Assembly (NCBI RefSeq): GCF_000179615.1
Contig: NZ_AEDD01000001.1
Span: 62,001-126,000, forward strand
Reading direction: 5' to 3'
Origin: Paenibacillus curdlanolyticus YK9
GTDB taxonomy: Bacteria > Bacillota > Bacilli > Paenibacillales > Paenibacillaceae
Length of the DNA: 64,000 bases
Part shown: piece after piece, positions 7,398-16,177 of the stretch
Position numbering within the stretch: position 1 is the stretch's first letter
How the letters are laid out: each line of letters begins with the position of its first letter
Notes under the pieces: generated by a model
The model's input: the letters and a program-made list of their open reading frames with translations, nothing else
Told to the model about the DNA's origin: nothing
Database searches by the model: none
Made by a program: the position numbers and the translations under genes

Positions 7398-8621
7398 TTA
7401 CGATTTTTCTTTCTCTAACAAGGATTTTCCTCTCATGCCGCCTCGTTGAATCTGTCCCTCGAAGGTGATATTGACTTCCGCCTCGGCGAACGTTTCGCCC
7501 CAGTTGTCTTTGACCTTCTTCCACTGCTTGGGATGGGAGCGCTGCAAAATGACGCCGAAGCCGAATACATCCGCTTGAAACGCTTGAGCCTGAGCGATTG
7601 CATCCCTCATGTTCGCCTTCGTCGCTTCGCCCCATTCTTGTTCCAGCTTCGTAAGCACGGACAGCTTTCCCAGCGCGATTCCGCATTTTACTTCCGCAAC
7701 ATTGCCTTCCGCCATGACAAGGATTTTGACTTTAGCCTGTCCGTTATTCATTGTGACTTCCGTTTTTGTTTTGCTTTTAATGACTTCAAGCGCCACGCCG
7801 TCCGCTTCCCCTTCGCAAGAGAGGTTCATCACCGTTCCCTTCGTTCGATTCGCGACGAGCATGTAACCTTGCGCCTTTTCATTTTCCAGCCACCCAACGA
7901 GCTTGCCCTCTCGAAACATGGCGACTCCGGATATTTCAAGATGGTAGGGAGGACGAGTCTGCTCCAGATTTTGTTTCTTGCCGATATGCGCATCGTCGCC
8001 GACAATTTTGACGCCGCTGATCGAGGGCTCCGCCCCCGGATTAATCAGTTTGCGGATGGCATCATCGATGCCGATGACGGGGGATTCGGACCAAACTTTC
8101 GACGACACTTCGCTTGCGCCCAGCAAGGCCTCTGCTTCTAGAGGCGAAAGCGGGACGATCGCGCTTATTAATTTTCCAGGCGTGTTGTTTTTGGCTACGA
8201 GAATCATCGAGGTTAGGCGCACCTCATGAGAGCGCTCGAAGAAGTCGAATATTTCCTTAATCCCGCTTTGGGCGATTCGCTCTCCGAGTATGACTACCTG
8301 CACGTGGGAGAAGAAGAGCTGCCTTGGCACTTGCTTGGACGCTTTGCGGATGCCTTCGAATAGCGTCTTGGATTTGACGCTGTAGATCGAGAAGGGGGCG
8401 TAGCCGTTGCCGGCTTTGCCGGAATTCGTTAGCTCGCCAGGCATGACGACCTGAAACGATAACTCGTAATCGTCGGAGTTCGCCGCTTTGTCGATGGCCA
8501 TTGCGGTTACGACGGCGAGCGAATTCAGTTCCCTGCTGTTCCAGCACCCCGTCATGATGAAGGCGGATGCGAGTGCAGCTGCTGCTAGAAGTAGCTTTGC
8601 TAACCGCTTAACCGACTTCAT
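7398..8621 (-). CDS. GerAC-type spore germination lipoprotein
   Basis: Ger(x)C-family subunit, about 407 residues from the ATG at 8621, which has GAGGAGG nine bases upstream (the frame is open nine codons further). A lipoprotein signal LLLAAAALASAFIMTGC puts the Cys at the lipobox, followed by WNSRELNSL, the conserved WNxREL start of the family. The rest is the three-domain GerAC body. It is anchored on the outer face of the spore inner membrane and works with the A and B subunits. Middle gene of the operon. Confidence 0.93.
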   Translation of the reverse strand: MKSVKRLAKLLLAAAALASAFIMTGCWNSRELNSLAVVTAMAIDKAANSDDYELSFQVVMPGELTNSGKAGNGYAPFSIYSVKSKTLFEGIRKASKQVPRQLFFSHVQVVILGERIAQSGIKEIFDFFERSHEVRLTSMILVAKNNTPGKLISAIVPLSPLEAEALLGASEVSSKVWSESPVIGIDDAIRKLINPGAEPSISGVKIVGDDAHIGKKQNLEQTRPPYHLEISGVAMFREGKLVGWLENEKAQGYMLVANRTKGTVMNLSCEGEADGVALEVIKSKTKTEVTMNNGQAKVKILVMAEGNVAEVKCGIALGKLSVLTKLEQEWGEATKANMRDAIAQAQAFQADVFGFGVILQRSHPKQWKKVKDNWGETFAEAEVNITFEGQIQRGGMRGKSLLEKEKS

Positions 8622-8668
8622 GCGGTAACCGCCTCCTCGTCTGATCATTTGTTTTATTGTTGCGGCTG

Positions 8669-10294
8669 TTACCCAGGCTGCTGCCCCGGCGGCATCCGAA
8701 CGGTATCCTCGGCTGTATCGTCCGGACGCTCTCGAATGCTCCAGTGCGGGAGCCGCAAGAAAATATCTTTCATTTGCTTGTACTTAAGCGGAACTAGCGG
8801 AGACAGGAACGAGACGCCGATGGAGCGCAGCGCATTCATATGCCCGATCATCATGATCATGCCCAGCACGATGCCATAGAAGCCTAGAAAACCGGCTGCG
8901 AGCATGAACAGAAAACGAAGCAGCCTCGCCGTGATCGCCATGTTGTATGCCGGAATCGAGAAGTTCGCGATGGCCGTAATGGCGACGACGATGACCATGA
9001 TCGGAGAGACGATGCCAGCTTGGACCGCTGCCTCGCCCAGCACTAATGCGCCGACGATAGATACCGTCTGTCCGACCGCACGAGGCATGCGTACGCCTGC
9101 TTCCCGTAAAATCTCGAAGCTGATTTCCATCGAGAACGCCTCGATGATGGCAGGAAAGGGGACGCCTTCTCTTGATCCAGACAAGTTGATAAGGAGCGAT
9201 GTCGGCAGCATCTCCTGATGAAATGTGGTCAGTGCAATATAGAAAGCTGGACCGAATAAGGAGATGACGAATGCCATGTAACGCAGCAGCCGGATGAAAG
9301 TCCCGATGTCGTACCGTTGATAATAATCCTCTGCTGAAGCGAAAAATTGCGCAAAAACGGTAGGCACTACCAAAGCGAACGGCGTGCCGTCGACCAATAT
9401 CGCGACCCTGCCTTCAAGCAGGTTCGCCGCAATGACGTCAGGCCTTTCCGTGTTGAATACGGTAGGGAAAGGAGAGTTCCAGTTGTCCTCGATAAATTCC
9501 TCGATGTAACCCGATTCCAGGATGGCATCGGTGTTGATTTTGCCAAGGCGTGTTCGGACCTCTTGCACAATCTCGGGTTTCGCGATGCCTTCAATGTAAA
9601 GCATGGCGATGCTCGTCTGCGTGACGGCTCCGATCTTGAGCACTTCGAAACCAAAATGAGGGCTCCGAATCCGACGGCGCACGAGCGAGATATTCGTCGC
9701 AATCGCCTCGGAGAAGCTGTCCTTCGGACCGCGAATCACGACTTGCGTGCTGGCTTCGGATACTGCACGCGTTTCTCCGCCAATCGTGTTGCCGCAGATA
9801 CACTCGCTCCAGCCGTTGACGAGCAGTATCGTTTTGCCTGTCAACAGCTCCAGCAGCATGTTCGTCCAATTGTCGATCACTTCAATTTGGCCAACCGCCA
9901 AAGCATTGCTGCAAATATATTGGAAAGCGTCCTCCGGCGATTGTGCGCCTTCCGGTACTTCTGGTAAAAACGGCGACATTAACGATTTCATGACGAACTC
10001 GTTGACGGATTCTTTGTTCGTTAGCGTATCCATATAAATGGCTGCAACCTGGAGCTGTTGGCCGACTCGCAGCGTAAGTTTGCGCACGATCAAGTCGGGA
10101 CTTGTTGCCAGATCAGAGCGAATTCGATTGATATTCGCGTCTAAATCCGTTTCCAGCTGGCCGGATGCGACGGGACGACCTGCTGCTCCAAGATGGCCGC
10201 TGGTGTTGCTTTTGTTGCTATTGCTGCTATGACTGGTCGCTCCGCCGCTGCTGGCGCCGCCATTGCTGAATAATAGCCTTCGTACCTTTCTCAC
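8669..10294 (-). CDS. GerAA-type spore germination protein
   Basis: 541-residue GerA-family subunit. The N-terminus (about 1-45) is a low-complexity Ser/Gly/Asn segment, then the soluble N-terminal domains (LRVGQQLQVAAIYMDTL, ELLTGKTILLVNGW, GPKDSFSEAIATNISLVRRRI) and a membrane part from about residue 290 with five to six helices containing PFPAIIEAFSMEISFEILREAGVRMP, the most conserved block of the family. GerAA proteins assemble as ion channels that open on germinant binding. First gene of the operon A-C-B, 48 bases before the GerAC start. Expression in the forespore by sigma-G is expected for this family. Confidence 0.94.
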   Translation of the reverse strand: MRKVRRLLFSNGGASSGGATSHSSNSNKSNTSGHLGAAGRPVASGQLETDLDANINRIRSDLATSPDLIVRKLTLRVGQQLQVAAIYMDTLTNKESVNEFVMKSLMSPFLPEVPEGAQSPEDAFQYICSNALAVGQIEVIDNWTNMLLELLTGKTILLVNGWSECICGNTIGGETRAVSEASTQVVIRGPKDSFSEAIATNISLVRRRIRSPHFGFEVLKIGAVTQTSIAMLYIEGIAKPEIVQEVRTRLGKINTDAILESGYIEEFIEDNWNSPFPTVFNTERPDVIAANLLEGRVAILVDGTPFALVVPTVFAQFFASAEDYYQRYDIGTFIRLLRYMAFVISLFGPAFYIALTTFHQEMLPTSLLINLSGSREGVPFPAIIEAFSMEISFEILREAGVRMPRAVGQTVSIVGALVLGEAAVQAGIVSPIMVIVVAITAIANFSIPAYNMAITARLLRFLFMLAAGFLGFYGIVLGMIMMIGHMNALRSIGVSFLSPLVPLKYKQMKDIFLRLPHWSIRERPDDTAEDTVRMPPGQQPG

Positions 10295-10341
10295 GTTCGC
10301 ACCTCCACTGGCTGCATGTCATGAAGCATGTCGTGTATGGT

Positions 10342-10348
10342 TAGTATG
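10342..10348 (-). promoter_or_regulatory. possible sigma-G -10 element for the gerA-type operon
   Basis: On the minus strand CATACTA lies 48-54 bases before the GerAA start and fits the sigma-G -10 pattern. The best -35 candidate (CATAG) is about three bases too far, so this is tentative. Confidence 0.3.
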
Positions 10349-10469
10349 TGTTACTTGTCCTTTTTTTACCTATGAAGATTGTATGATTCTAAAAAAATGT
10401 AATGTACAGCATTACAAATGCAGGGGGTTCATCATAAAAATGCCGCGTTCTGGCGGGTTCGGTTTCTTT

Positions 10470-10500
10470 TTGCCGGTTCCTCGTCGTTTAGTGGTATACT
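10470..10500 (+). promoter_or_regulatory. probable sigma-A promoter of greA
   Basis: TATACT at 10495-10500 is a near-perfect -10 box; TTGCCG at 10470-10475 is a weak -35 with a 19-base spacer. The start codon follows 37 bases downstream. Confidence 0.5.
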
Positions 10501-10537
10501 GAGTAATACGGAATAAATGAGATAGGGAGTTGTCACG

Positions 10538-11017
10538 ATGGCGAAAGCAGAAGAAGTGATTTTGACGCAAGAGGGCTACGACAAGTTAATGGCCGAGCTT
10601 GAGGAGCTTAAGACGACAACGCGCAAGGAGCTTGCGGAGCGATTGAAGGTCGCAATCAGCTACGGCGATTTGAAGGAAAATAGCGAATACCATTCTGCCA
10701 AGAATGACCAGTCGTTCGTGGAGACGAGAATCAAGACGCTGGAGAATATGTTCAAACATGCCCGGATCGTGCAAGCCGAGAAGCTGGATACGGCAGTCGT
10801 ACAAGTTGGATTTACGGTGAAGCTGCATGATGTCGAATTCGATGAGGACGTAACGTATACGATCGTCGGTCCAGCCGAAGCGGACATTATGAATAATAAG
10901 CTGTCTTACGAAAGTCCGTTGGGCAAAGAGCTGATCGGCAAATCTGTAGGCAACGCGATTACGGTTACGGCGCCATCGGGGCTAATTAGCTATAAAATAC
11001 TTGAGATTACGATCTAA
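10538..11017 (+). CDS. greA: transcription elongation factor GreA
   Basis: 159 residues, the normal GreA length. N-terminal coiled coil (about 1-78) with the tip LKENSEYHSAKNDQ containing the acidic residues that enter the RNA polymerase secondary channel and stimulate transcript cleavage; C-terminal FKBP-like domain (80-159) with VGPAEAD and SPLGKELIGKSVGN. Start ATG 10538. It rescues backtracked RNA polymerase in the cytoplasm. Monocistronic, with its own terminator. Confidence 0.95.
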   Translation: MAKAEEVILTQEGYDKLMAELEELKTTTRKELAERLKVAISYGDLKENSEYHSAKNDQSFVETRIKTLENMFKHARIVQAEKLDTAVVQVGFTVKLHDVEFDEDVTYTIVGPAEADIMNNKLSYESPLGKELIGKSVGNAITVTAPSGLISYKILEITI

Positions 11018-11031
11018 CGCGCGAGGGTGGG

Positions 11032-11064
11032 GAGTGCAGGAGTTGATCCTGTGCTCTTTTTTAT
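11032..11064 (+). terminator. terminator of greA
   Basis: Ten-base arms GAGTGCAGGA / TCCTGTGCTC, five-base loop, then six T. Confidence 0.85.
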
Positions 11065-11087
11065 TTTCAGGACAGGATAGGACAGGT

Positions 11088-11231
11088 CATTGTAAATTGT
11101 ACAATGAGAGAGAGTCTGCCCCTCGATAGGGACGAAGGTCATTGCAGTACGTGCAATAACAAATGAACAAAATGGCTTCTACCCGCCCTATTGATCACAT
11201 AGCATCCGCGCACGCTGCACAGAATGCAATG
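11088..11231. repeat. cluster of CATTGCA-type short palindromes (locus A)
   Basis: Three 18-19-bp imperfect palindromes of the form CATTGYA-N4/5-TGCAATG: 11088-11106, 11140-11158 and 11214-11231. The same unit recurs at 61714-61907. They fill the gene-free stretch after greA. Confidence 0.6.
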
Positions 11232-11280
11232 AGATCATCTTATTCCGGTGACTTATGATGATACCGTTGTAAGGAATGCA

Positions 11281-11625
11281 ATGGCGAGGAGCATCTGCGA
11301 TAAGGTGAGCGATCTCTCATTGGACAATGTGATGCTGCAGATCGATTACGAGGAAGGGCATGGCCATCTTCATTTGGGATATCGCATTCACGAGGTGCGC
11401 GTGCCGGATGTGCCTGCTGACTGCGGGGACGCGTTCGTTCTCGCCGATTGGCGCAAATTTATGTCCAACGGAATCCGTTTCCATGGAGGCAACAAGCGCA
11501 TGAGCAAGGATCGCAAAAACCCGTCGGATGAAATCTGGCGGGTTTTTCGATTTTTCAGTTGTCACAATATCCAGACCTCCCTCGTTCTATATGCAAATGC
11601 GCAAAGAGGGAGTGGTTTCGGATGA
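11281..11625 (+). CDS. hypothetical protein, doubtful
   Basis: A frame from ATG 11281 gives MARSICDKVSDLSLDNVMLQID and a His-containing middle (GHGHLHLGYRIHEVRVPDVP), protein-like for about 75 residues. It then runs through a terminator hairpin (11517-11545), which no genuine gene should do, so either a frameshift near 11490-11510 removed the true stop or the frame is accidental. A competing frame exists on the other strand (11317-11565). No ribosome site is convincing and no family is recognised. Confidence 0.25.
   Translation: MARSICDKVSDLSLDNVMLQIDYEEGHGHLHLGYRIHEVRVPDVPADCGDAFVLADWRKFMSNGIRFHGGNKRMSKDRKNPSDEIWRVFRFFSCHNIQTSLVLYANAQRGSGFG
11517..11545 (+). terminator. terminator-like hairpin
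   Basis: AAAACCCGTC and CTGGCGGGTTTTT pair around a GGATGAAAT loop. T-run present on the plus side and A-run on the other, so it could act in both directions. Confidence 0.6.
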
Positions 11626-12809
11626 AAGAACGGACCTGTGTCGTATGGGGCGGAGGCTATGCGGGAATACACGCGATCAAAGCGATTGCGCAGTGGTGCC
11701 ATAATGCGGAGGGCAACGAGCGATGGCGGCTTGTTCTTATCGATAAGTCGCCGCATCATGTTCGGAAGGTGCTGCTGTTCCGTCCAGCTGTAGAGACGGA
11801 AAATATTGCGGTCCCATGGCAGCAGATTTTACCGGAACATGTTCAATACGTGCAAGGCAGCGTAAGGAATGTTGACGACGCGCACAAATGCTTGGTTTAT
11901 CAGGATGCCGAAGGCAATGATCAGCAGCTCCCTTATGAGGTGCTAGTGATTGCAGCTGGCAGCAGTATCCGATTGCCGCAGCAGGAGCAGGGCGGATTTA
12001 CATTGGCCGATGCAGCGTCGGCGGCGCGCATTCGAACGCAATGGCTGGCCAATCTGAAGCAAGCGGCCGTCGAAACGCATGCATCCAAACGGCAGCAGCT
12101 CATGTCGGCGGCAGTTGTCGGCGGAGGGATTACAGGCATCGAAACGGCGGCGGAGCTGGCCTACGCGATGAAGGCGGAAGCGGCGAGATTAGGGCTGGAT
12201 GCTGGTCATGTCCGCGTTCATCTGTTGAATAAGCAGCAGCGGCTGTTTGTGGAAGGGCCGACTAAGGCGAGCCGCAAATTGGATCGTGAATTGGCAGCGT
12301 GCGGCGTGACGATTCATCATGCATGCGAAGCGGTCCGAGAGGCAGGCGGACAGCTCCTCTTGGCAGGAGGAGATCAACTGCCTGTGGGGTTAACGATATG
12401 GGCGCTCGGCCTTGTCCCGAATCCCGTGCTTCGCAGCATGGCATTGCCGCTCACGAACGATGGACAGATTCAAGTCGATGAATGCTATCGCGTCCATGGA
12501 TTGTCGAATGTGTACAGCATCGGCGACTGCGCGCATATCGTAGATCCTGCAAGCGGGAAAGCGGATCGGATGACCTGCAAGGAGGCGGTGCCTCAAGCGC
12601 AGCGTCTAGGCAAAATCATTCGGGCAGACCAAGCGGGACACCCGGCTCCGCCGCATAAGCCGGTCATGGATACGTTCGTTATCGGGCTCGGGCCCGGTCG
12701 AGGCTTGCTGTGGACGCATAAGTGGGGACTTGATATGATCATTACAGGCAAGCTGGCGTATAAGATCAAAAGCTACGTGTGGGATTATGCGAGTCTGCTT
12801 AAGGGCTAA
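11622..12809 (+). CDS. NAD(P)/FAD-dependent oxidoreductase, NDH-2-like
   Basis: 395-residue pyridine nucleotide-disulphide family flavoprotein resembling type II NADH dehydrogenases. FAD-binding WGGGYAGIHAIKA near residue 10, the second dinucleotide motif VVGGGITGIETAAELA near 170 for NAD(P)H, and the late FAD block NVYSIGDCAHI (TGxxxxxGD-type) near 300. The family passes electrons from NADH to quinones at the membrane; a C-terminal membrane-binding segment is not obvious here. Start ATG 11622 has AGAGGG 11 bases before it. It lies 47 bases ahead of the ECF41-type sigma factor, a partnership typical of that sigma group, which is often encoded beside an oxidoreductase. Confidence 0.85.
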   Translation: MKERTCVVWGGGYAGIHAIKAIAQWCHNAEGNERWRLVLIDKSPHHVRKVLLFRPAVETENIAVPWQQILPEHVQYVQGSVRNVDDAHKCLVYQDAEGNDQQLPYEVLVIAAGSSIRLPQQEQGGFTLADAASAARIRTQWLANLKQAAVETHASKRQQLMSAAVVGGGITGIETAAELAYAMKAEAARLGLDAGHVRVHLLNKQQRLFVEGPTKASRKLDRELAACGVTIHHACEAVREAGGQLLLAGGDQLPVGLTIWALGLVPNPVLRSMALPLTNDGQIQVDECYRVHGLSNVYSIGDCAHIVDPASGKADRMTCKEAVPQAQRLGKIIRADQAGHPAPPHKPVMDTFVIGLGPGRGLLWTHKWGLDMIITGKLAYKIKSYVWDYASLLKG

Positions 12810-12856
12810 ATCGGAAGTGGATTTGGCGGCAACGATGATGGAAGCTGGTGATCTAG

Positions 12857-13723
12857 ATGGTGGAATTATATGAACGGTATCATAGGCTTTTATTCCAATT
12901 AGCTTATCAATTAATCGGCTCGGTGTCAGATGCCGAGGATGCAGTGCAGGACGTATTCGAGAAGCTGCAGCGCGTACAGAGCGACCAGTTGGCGGAGCCG
13001 AAGGCTTATCTATGCAAAATGGTCACGAACCGATGTCTCGATCACCTCCGATCGGCGAGGGTAAGGCGTGAGCAGTATGTCGGTCCTTGGCTGCCTGAGC
13101 CGATTGCTGTGGAAGCCTCGGACGATGCGTTCGAAACGGTCGTCCGCAATGATTTGCTATCCTATGCGCTGCTCGCATTGATGGAGCGATTGACGCCCGC
13201 CGAGCGTGCCGTCTTTGTCCTGCGGGAGGCGCTGGGCTTCGATTATCCTGCCATTGCGGAGCTTATCGATAAGAGCGAGGCCAATTGCCGCAAGCTGATG
13301 AGCCGGGCGCGAGGGAAGATGGGGGTGTCCGAGGAGGAATTGTCGGAGACTGGATCAGTGGGAGATGAATGGATACATCAATTTCTTGCCGCGCTCTCGC
13401 AGGGAAAGGTGGATACTGTGCTATCGCTGCTTGCCGAGGATGCGGTTTGCGTGTCCGATGGCGGAGGCAAAGTGCTCGCTGCGATTCAGCCGATCGTGTC
13501 CAGAGAGCGCGTTGCGCGATTCTTGCTTGGCATTATTCGCAAGGAGCAGCAGGAAGCAACGAGCGATGTAACGGTAGAGCTGATGCCAATGAATGGACAA
13601 ACGGGCATTGTGCTGCGGGAAGGCGGCAGCGTGACGAGCGTCATTTTATTGCAAGTCAAAAATGGATTGTTGCACGATATGTACATCGTTCGCAATCCGG
13701 ATAAGCTGGCGCATCTCCAGTAG
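12857..13723 (+). CDS. ECF41-type RNA polymerase sigma factor (SigJ-like)
   Basis: 288 residues: sigma-70 region 2 (about 1-75, QLIGSVSDAEDAVQDVFEKL), the linker with WLPEPI diagnostic of group ECF41, region 4 (about 105-160, AERAVFVLREALGFDYPAIAELIDKSEANCRKLMSRA) and a C-terminal SnoaL-like domain of about 110 residues with DGGGKVLAA, the loop known to modulate sigma activity in place of an anti-sigma factor. The C-terminal domain both supports and limits transcription in studied ECF41 members. Target promoters usually lie before the neighbouring oxidoreductase; I could not fix one here. Confidence 0.9.
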   Translation: MVELYERYHRLLFQLAYQLIGSVSDAEDAVQDVFEKLQRVQSDQLAEPKAYLCKMVTNRCLDHLRSARVRREQYVGPWLPEPIAVEASDDAFETVVRNDLLSYALLALMERLTPAERAVFVLREALGFDYPAIAELIDKSEANCRKLMSRARGKMGVSEEELSETGSVGDEWIHQFLAALSQGKVDTVLSLLAEDAVCVSDGGGKVLAAIQPIVSRERVARFLLGIIRKEQQEATSDVTVELMPMNGQTGIVLREGGSVTSVILLQVKNGLLHDMYIVRNPDKLAHLQ

Positions 13724-13744
13724 TGGCACCGCGCGCGCACAAGC

Positions 13745-13770
13745 AGCCCCGCATCAGCTGATGCGGGGCT
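13745..13770 (+). terminator. hairpin after sigma factor gene
   Basis: Perfect 26-bp palindrome (AGCCCCGCATCAG and its complement) followed by ATTCGT; the T-run is poor, so termination strength is uncertain. Confidence 0.55.
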
Positions 13771-13828
13771 ATTCGTGATCTCTCATGCAAAATGCGTTTC
13801 ATAGATTCGGGCTTGGATGATGAATGAG

Positions 13829-14914
13829 TTATGGGGCTGGTTTGATCTGCAAGGCGATTAATATATTATTGAAATCTGATAAGTAACGCGAAGGCGAATA
13901 TTGTATGCGAATGTGCTCCTCGCCTTGTTTAATGATGTTCGCGCGCAGCGTCTTGTTTTCCATTAATTCGATCGCATGGCAGACGGCATCATGCACGGCG
14001 CCGGAGAAAAATTTGCCGGTTACGTTATGAATGACGGAGCTGCGAATGCCGTCGGAGTCAGTGGTTAGTACCGGACAGCGGCAACTGATCGCTTCGGAAA
14101 CCGCATAGCCGAAGCTTTCGTTGACGGAAGTAGAGACGAGCATGCCGCCAGAGCTTCCAACGGTTGAGAGATAGAATGGCATCGAGCTGTGCGGAATGTT
14201 GGGATGAAAGAGGATGCGGTCGCCAAGCTTGAGCTTATGGACCGTTTGCTCAAACCGAATGAGCTCTTCCGGCTCAAAGATGGTAACGTCGCCGAACATC
14301 CATAAGCGTAGTTTCGGATAAAATCTCGAAAGCTCGGAACCGATTTGCAGGAACAGCTTCCAATTCTTATTGCGTTCAATTCGGCCAACCCAAGCGAGGA
14401 TTGGATCTCCAGTCGGGTTCAAGCCGGGAATTGGCTGATAGCGAAAGAGATTCGTGTCGACGATATTTTGAATATAGAAGCGTGGAAAGTCATGCAGGTG
14501 GGCGTTGAATAGCTCCATCAGGTGGCTTGTTTGGGTCGTAATGGCTCCGTTTGCATACAGCCGGATAAAGTAGGCGGCATTAGAGAGCGTCGAGAAAGCT
14601 TGCTCCTTGGTGCCAAAACCTTGCGCTTCATAGATGATTGAACCGGTATATCCAAGTCCTCTTAGTTTCTGCAGTATGAGATGATCGCAAGTCGAGATAA
14701 TGGCAGCATATTGATGCGTACGAAGCAGGTTGGACAGATCTTCGTCACGGTTCGTAATGTATAGAGGGATGTCGGTAATGTTTTGCCGGCCGGCGCCATC
14801 CTGCAAGTAGAGCAAATGCCCTTCAATTCCGATCTGTCGTAGTGCCTGGCAGCGTAATCGGTTCATTGTCTCGACACCGCCGCTAGGGACGGAAAAGATA
14901 AATAGCATTTTCAT
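13829..14914 (-). CDS. GT4-family glycosyltransferase
   Basis: About 361 residues from the ATG at 14914 (MKMLFIFSVPSGGVETMNRL), the natural start of a GT-B fold: the frame is open 31 codons further but that part is not protein-like. N-terminal acceptor domain with GGVETM, then donor domain with LAWVGRIERNKNW near residue 190 and the E-x7-E sugar-nucleotide motif ESFGYAVSEAISC near 285. It transfers a sugar from a nucleotide donor to an unknown cytoplasmic acceptor. Divergent from a GT2 enzyme, so both may build the same cell-surface glycan or glycolipid. Confidence 0.85.
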   Translation of the reverse strand: MKMLFIFSVPSGGVETMNRLRCQALRQIGIEGHLLYLQDGAGRQNITDIPLYITNRDEDLSNLLRTHQYAAIISTCDHLILQKLRGLGYTGSIIYEAQGFGTKEQAFSTLSNAAYFIRLYANGAITTQTSHLMELFNAHLHDFPRFYIQNIVDTNLFRYQPIPGLNPTGDPILAWVGRIERNKNWKLFLQIGSELSRFYPKLRLWMFGDVTIFEPEELIRFEQTVHKLKLGDRILFHPNIPHSSMPFYLSTVGSSGGMLVSTSVNESFGYAVSEAISCRCPVLTTDSDGIRSSVIHNVTGKFFSGAVHDAVCHAIELMENKTLRANIIKQGEEHIRIQYSPSRYLSDFNNILIALQIKPAP

Positions 14915-15061
14915 CCGTTCAGCACGCCCTTGGAAGTAGTAGTTGAACTCTCCCACTATCTTATGCAGGCTAGTCATGCCCGATTGGATGCGCGCTCTTT
15001 TATTCACGCATCTATTACGCGTCGACCCTCATATATATCGGTATGGAGGGGGGATTGGACG

Positions 15062-16177
15062 ATGTGGATCGTTGTGCTTGGCTTTATGATCGTCGGATGC
15101 GTATCCGGCTTTATTTTGTTTAGGAAGAACACGTTGCCCGTCTGCCCGAATTCGGCATGCATGTCGCTATCAGGTCCAGCTTCACGGAAGATATCGGTCA
15201 TTATCCCGGCCCGCAACGAGGAGCGGAACCTGCCGTTCCTGCTCGAATCGCTTCTAACGCAGCGTGTTCCCCCTTATGAAATTATTGTAGTGGATGATGG
15301 CTCTGAGGATCAGACGAGAGCGATCGCACAGCGATATGGCGTTAAGGCAGTCGAAAACAGTGCGCTTCCCGAAGGCTGGACGGGGAAGAGCTGGGCGGTG
15401 TGGAACGGCTATTTGCAGGCGAGCGGCGATGTGCTCGTCTTTTTGGATGCGGATATTCGCTTGCAGCCTCAGGCTATGGCATCGCTGCTGCATGCAAGGG
15501 AGCGCTCCAAGGGCGTGATCTCCGTCGTGCCGTTTCATCATACGGAGCGGGTCTATGAACGGTTGGCTTTGATTATGAACATGCTTGGCATATTCGCTTT
15601 CACATCGGTGTTCGAGCGGCATAATCCGAGCAAGGGGCTGTACGGCTCCTGCATTGTTGCGCTAAGAGAAGATTACGAGCGGATCAACGGGCATGCGAGC
15701 GTCAAGTCGGAGGTGTTGGATGATCTGTTGATTGGGTCAAAATTTATGGCGGCTGGCATTCCCGTCACGAATTTTATCGGTCATGGCGTCGTCTCGTTCC
15801 GGATGTATCCGGGCGGGATTCGCAGCCAGATCGAAGGCTTTAGCAAAGGGGCCGTACTGAGCACAGCAACGCTGAAGCCATGGACAATTGTGCCGATCGC
15901 GATCTGGGTGGTGGGACTGCTAGCTTCGTATGCCGTATTTTTTGTCGCAAACACGTCTTGGGCAGTGCCTATGCTGACTGGCTATGTTCTGTACACGGCA
16001 CAGCTGTTCTATTTCATGCGTTATGTCGGTCGGTTCGGATTCGTTATTCCGGTGTTGCATGTGATTTCATCGCTGTTCTTCATCGGTGTCATGCTGTATT
16101 CGCTCTACCAGGTCGTGGTGGTCGGACATGTTCGGTGGAAAGGCAGGCTCGTCCGGGTGGGGGGCAAAAGGGAATGA
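15062..16177 (+). CDS. GT2-family glycosyltransferase, CrtQ-like
   Basis: 371 residues from ATG 15062, preceded by TGGAGGGGGG. One N-terminal membrane segment (MWIVVLGFMIVGCVSGFILF), a GT-A domain with VIIPARNEERNLPFLL, VVDDGSEDQT and the DxD-type VFLDADIRL, DDLLIGSKF later as the catalytic-base region, then two to three C-terminal membrane helices (about 290-360). The arrangement resembles 4,4'-diaponeurosporenoate glycosyltransferase (CrtQ) and related lipid glycosyltransferases. No carotenoid synthase genes are in the window, so a pigment role is unproven. Its stop overlaps the start of the PlsY-like gene. Confidence 0.8.
   Translation: MWIVVLGFMIVGCVSGFILFRKNTLPVCPNSACMSLSGPASRKISVIIPARNEERNLPFLLESLLTQRVPPYEIIVVDDGSEDQTRAIAQRYGVKAVENSALPEGWTGKSWAVWNGYLQASGDVLVFLDADIRLQPQAMASLLHARERSKGVISVVPFHHTERVYERLALIMNMLGIFAFTSVFERHNPSKGLYGSCIVALREDYERINGHASVKSEVLDDLLIGSKFMAAGIPVTNFIGHGVVSFRMYPGGIRSQIEGFSKGAVLSTATLKPWTIVPIAIWVVGLLASYAVFFVANTSWAVPMLTGYVLYTAQLFYFMRYVGRFGFVIPVLHVISSLFFIGVMLYSLYQVVVVGHVRWKGRLVRVGGKRE

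Noticed and set aside
11088-11231. Possible CRISPR array in the greA downstream palindromes, also considered for 61714-61907 and 34730-34913
   Set aside because: Units are short palindromes with divergent spacing or half-sites, no 25-40-bp identical repeats and no cas genes.
11317-11565. Minus-strand frame opposite the doubtful gene after greA
   Set aside because: Crosses the terminator hairpin at 11517-11545 and has no protein-family features.
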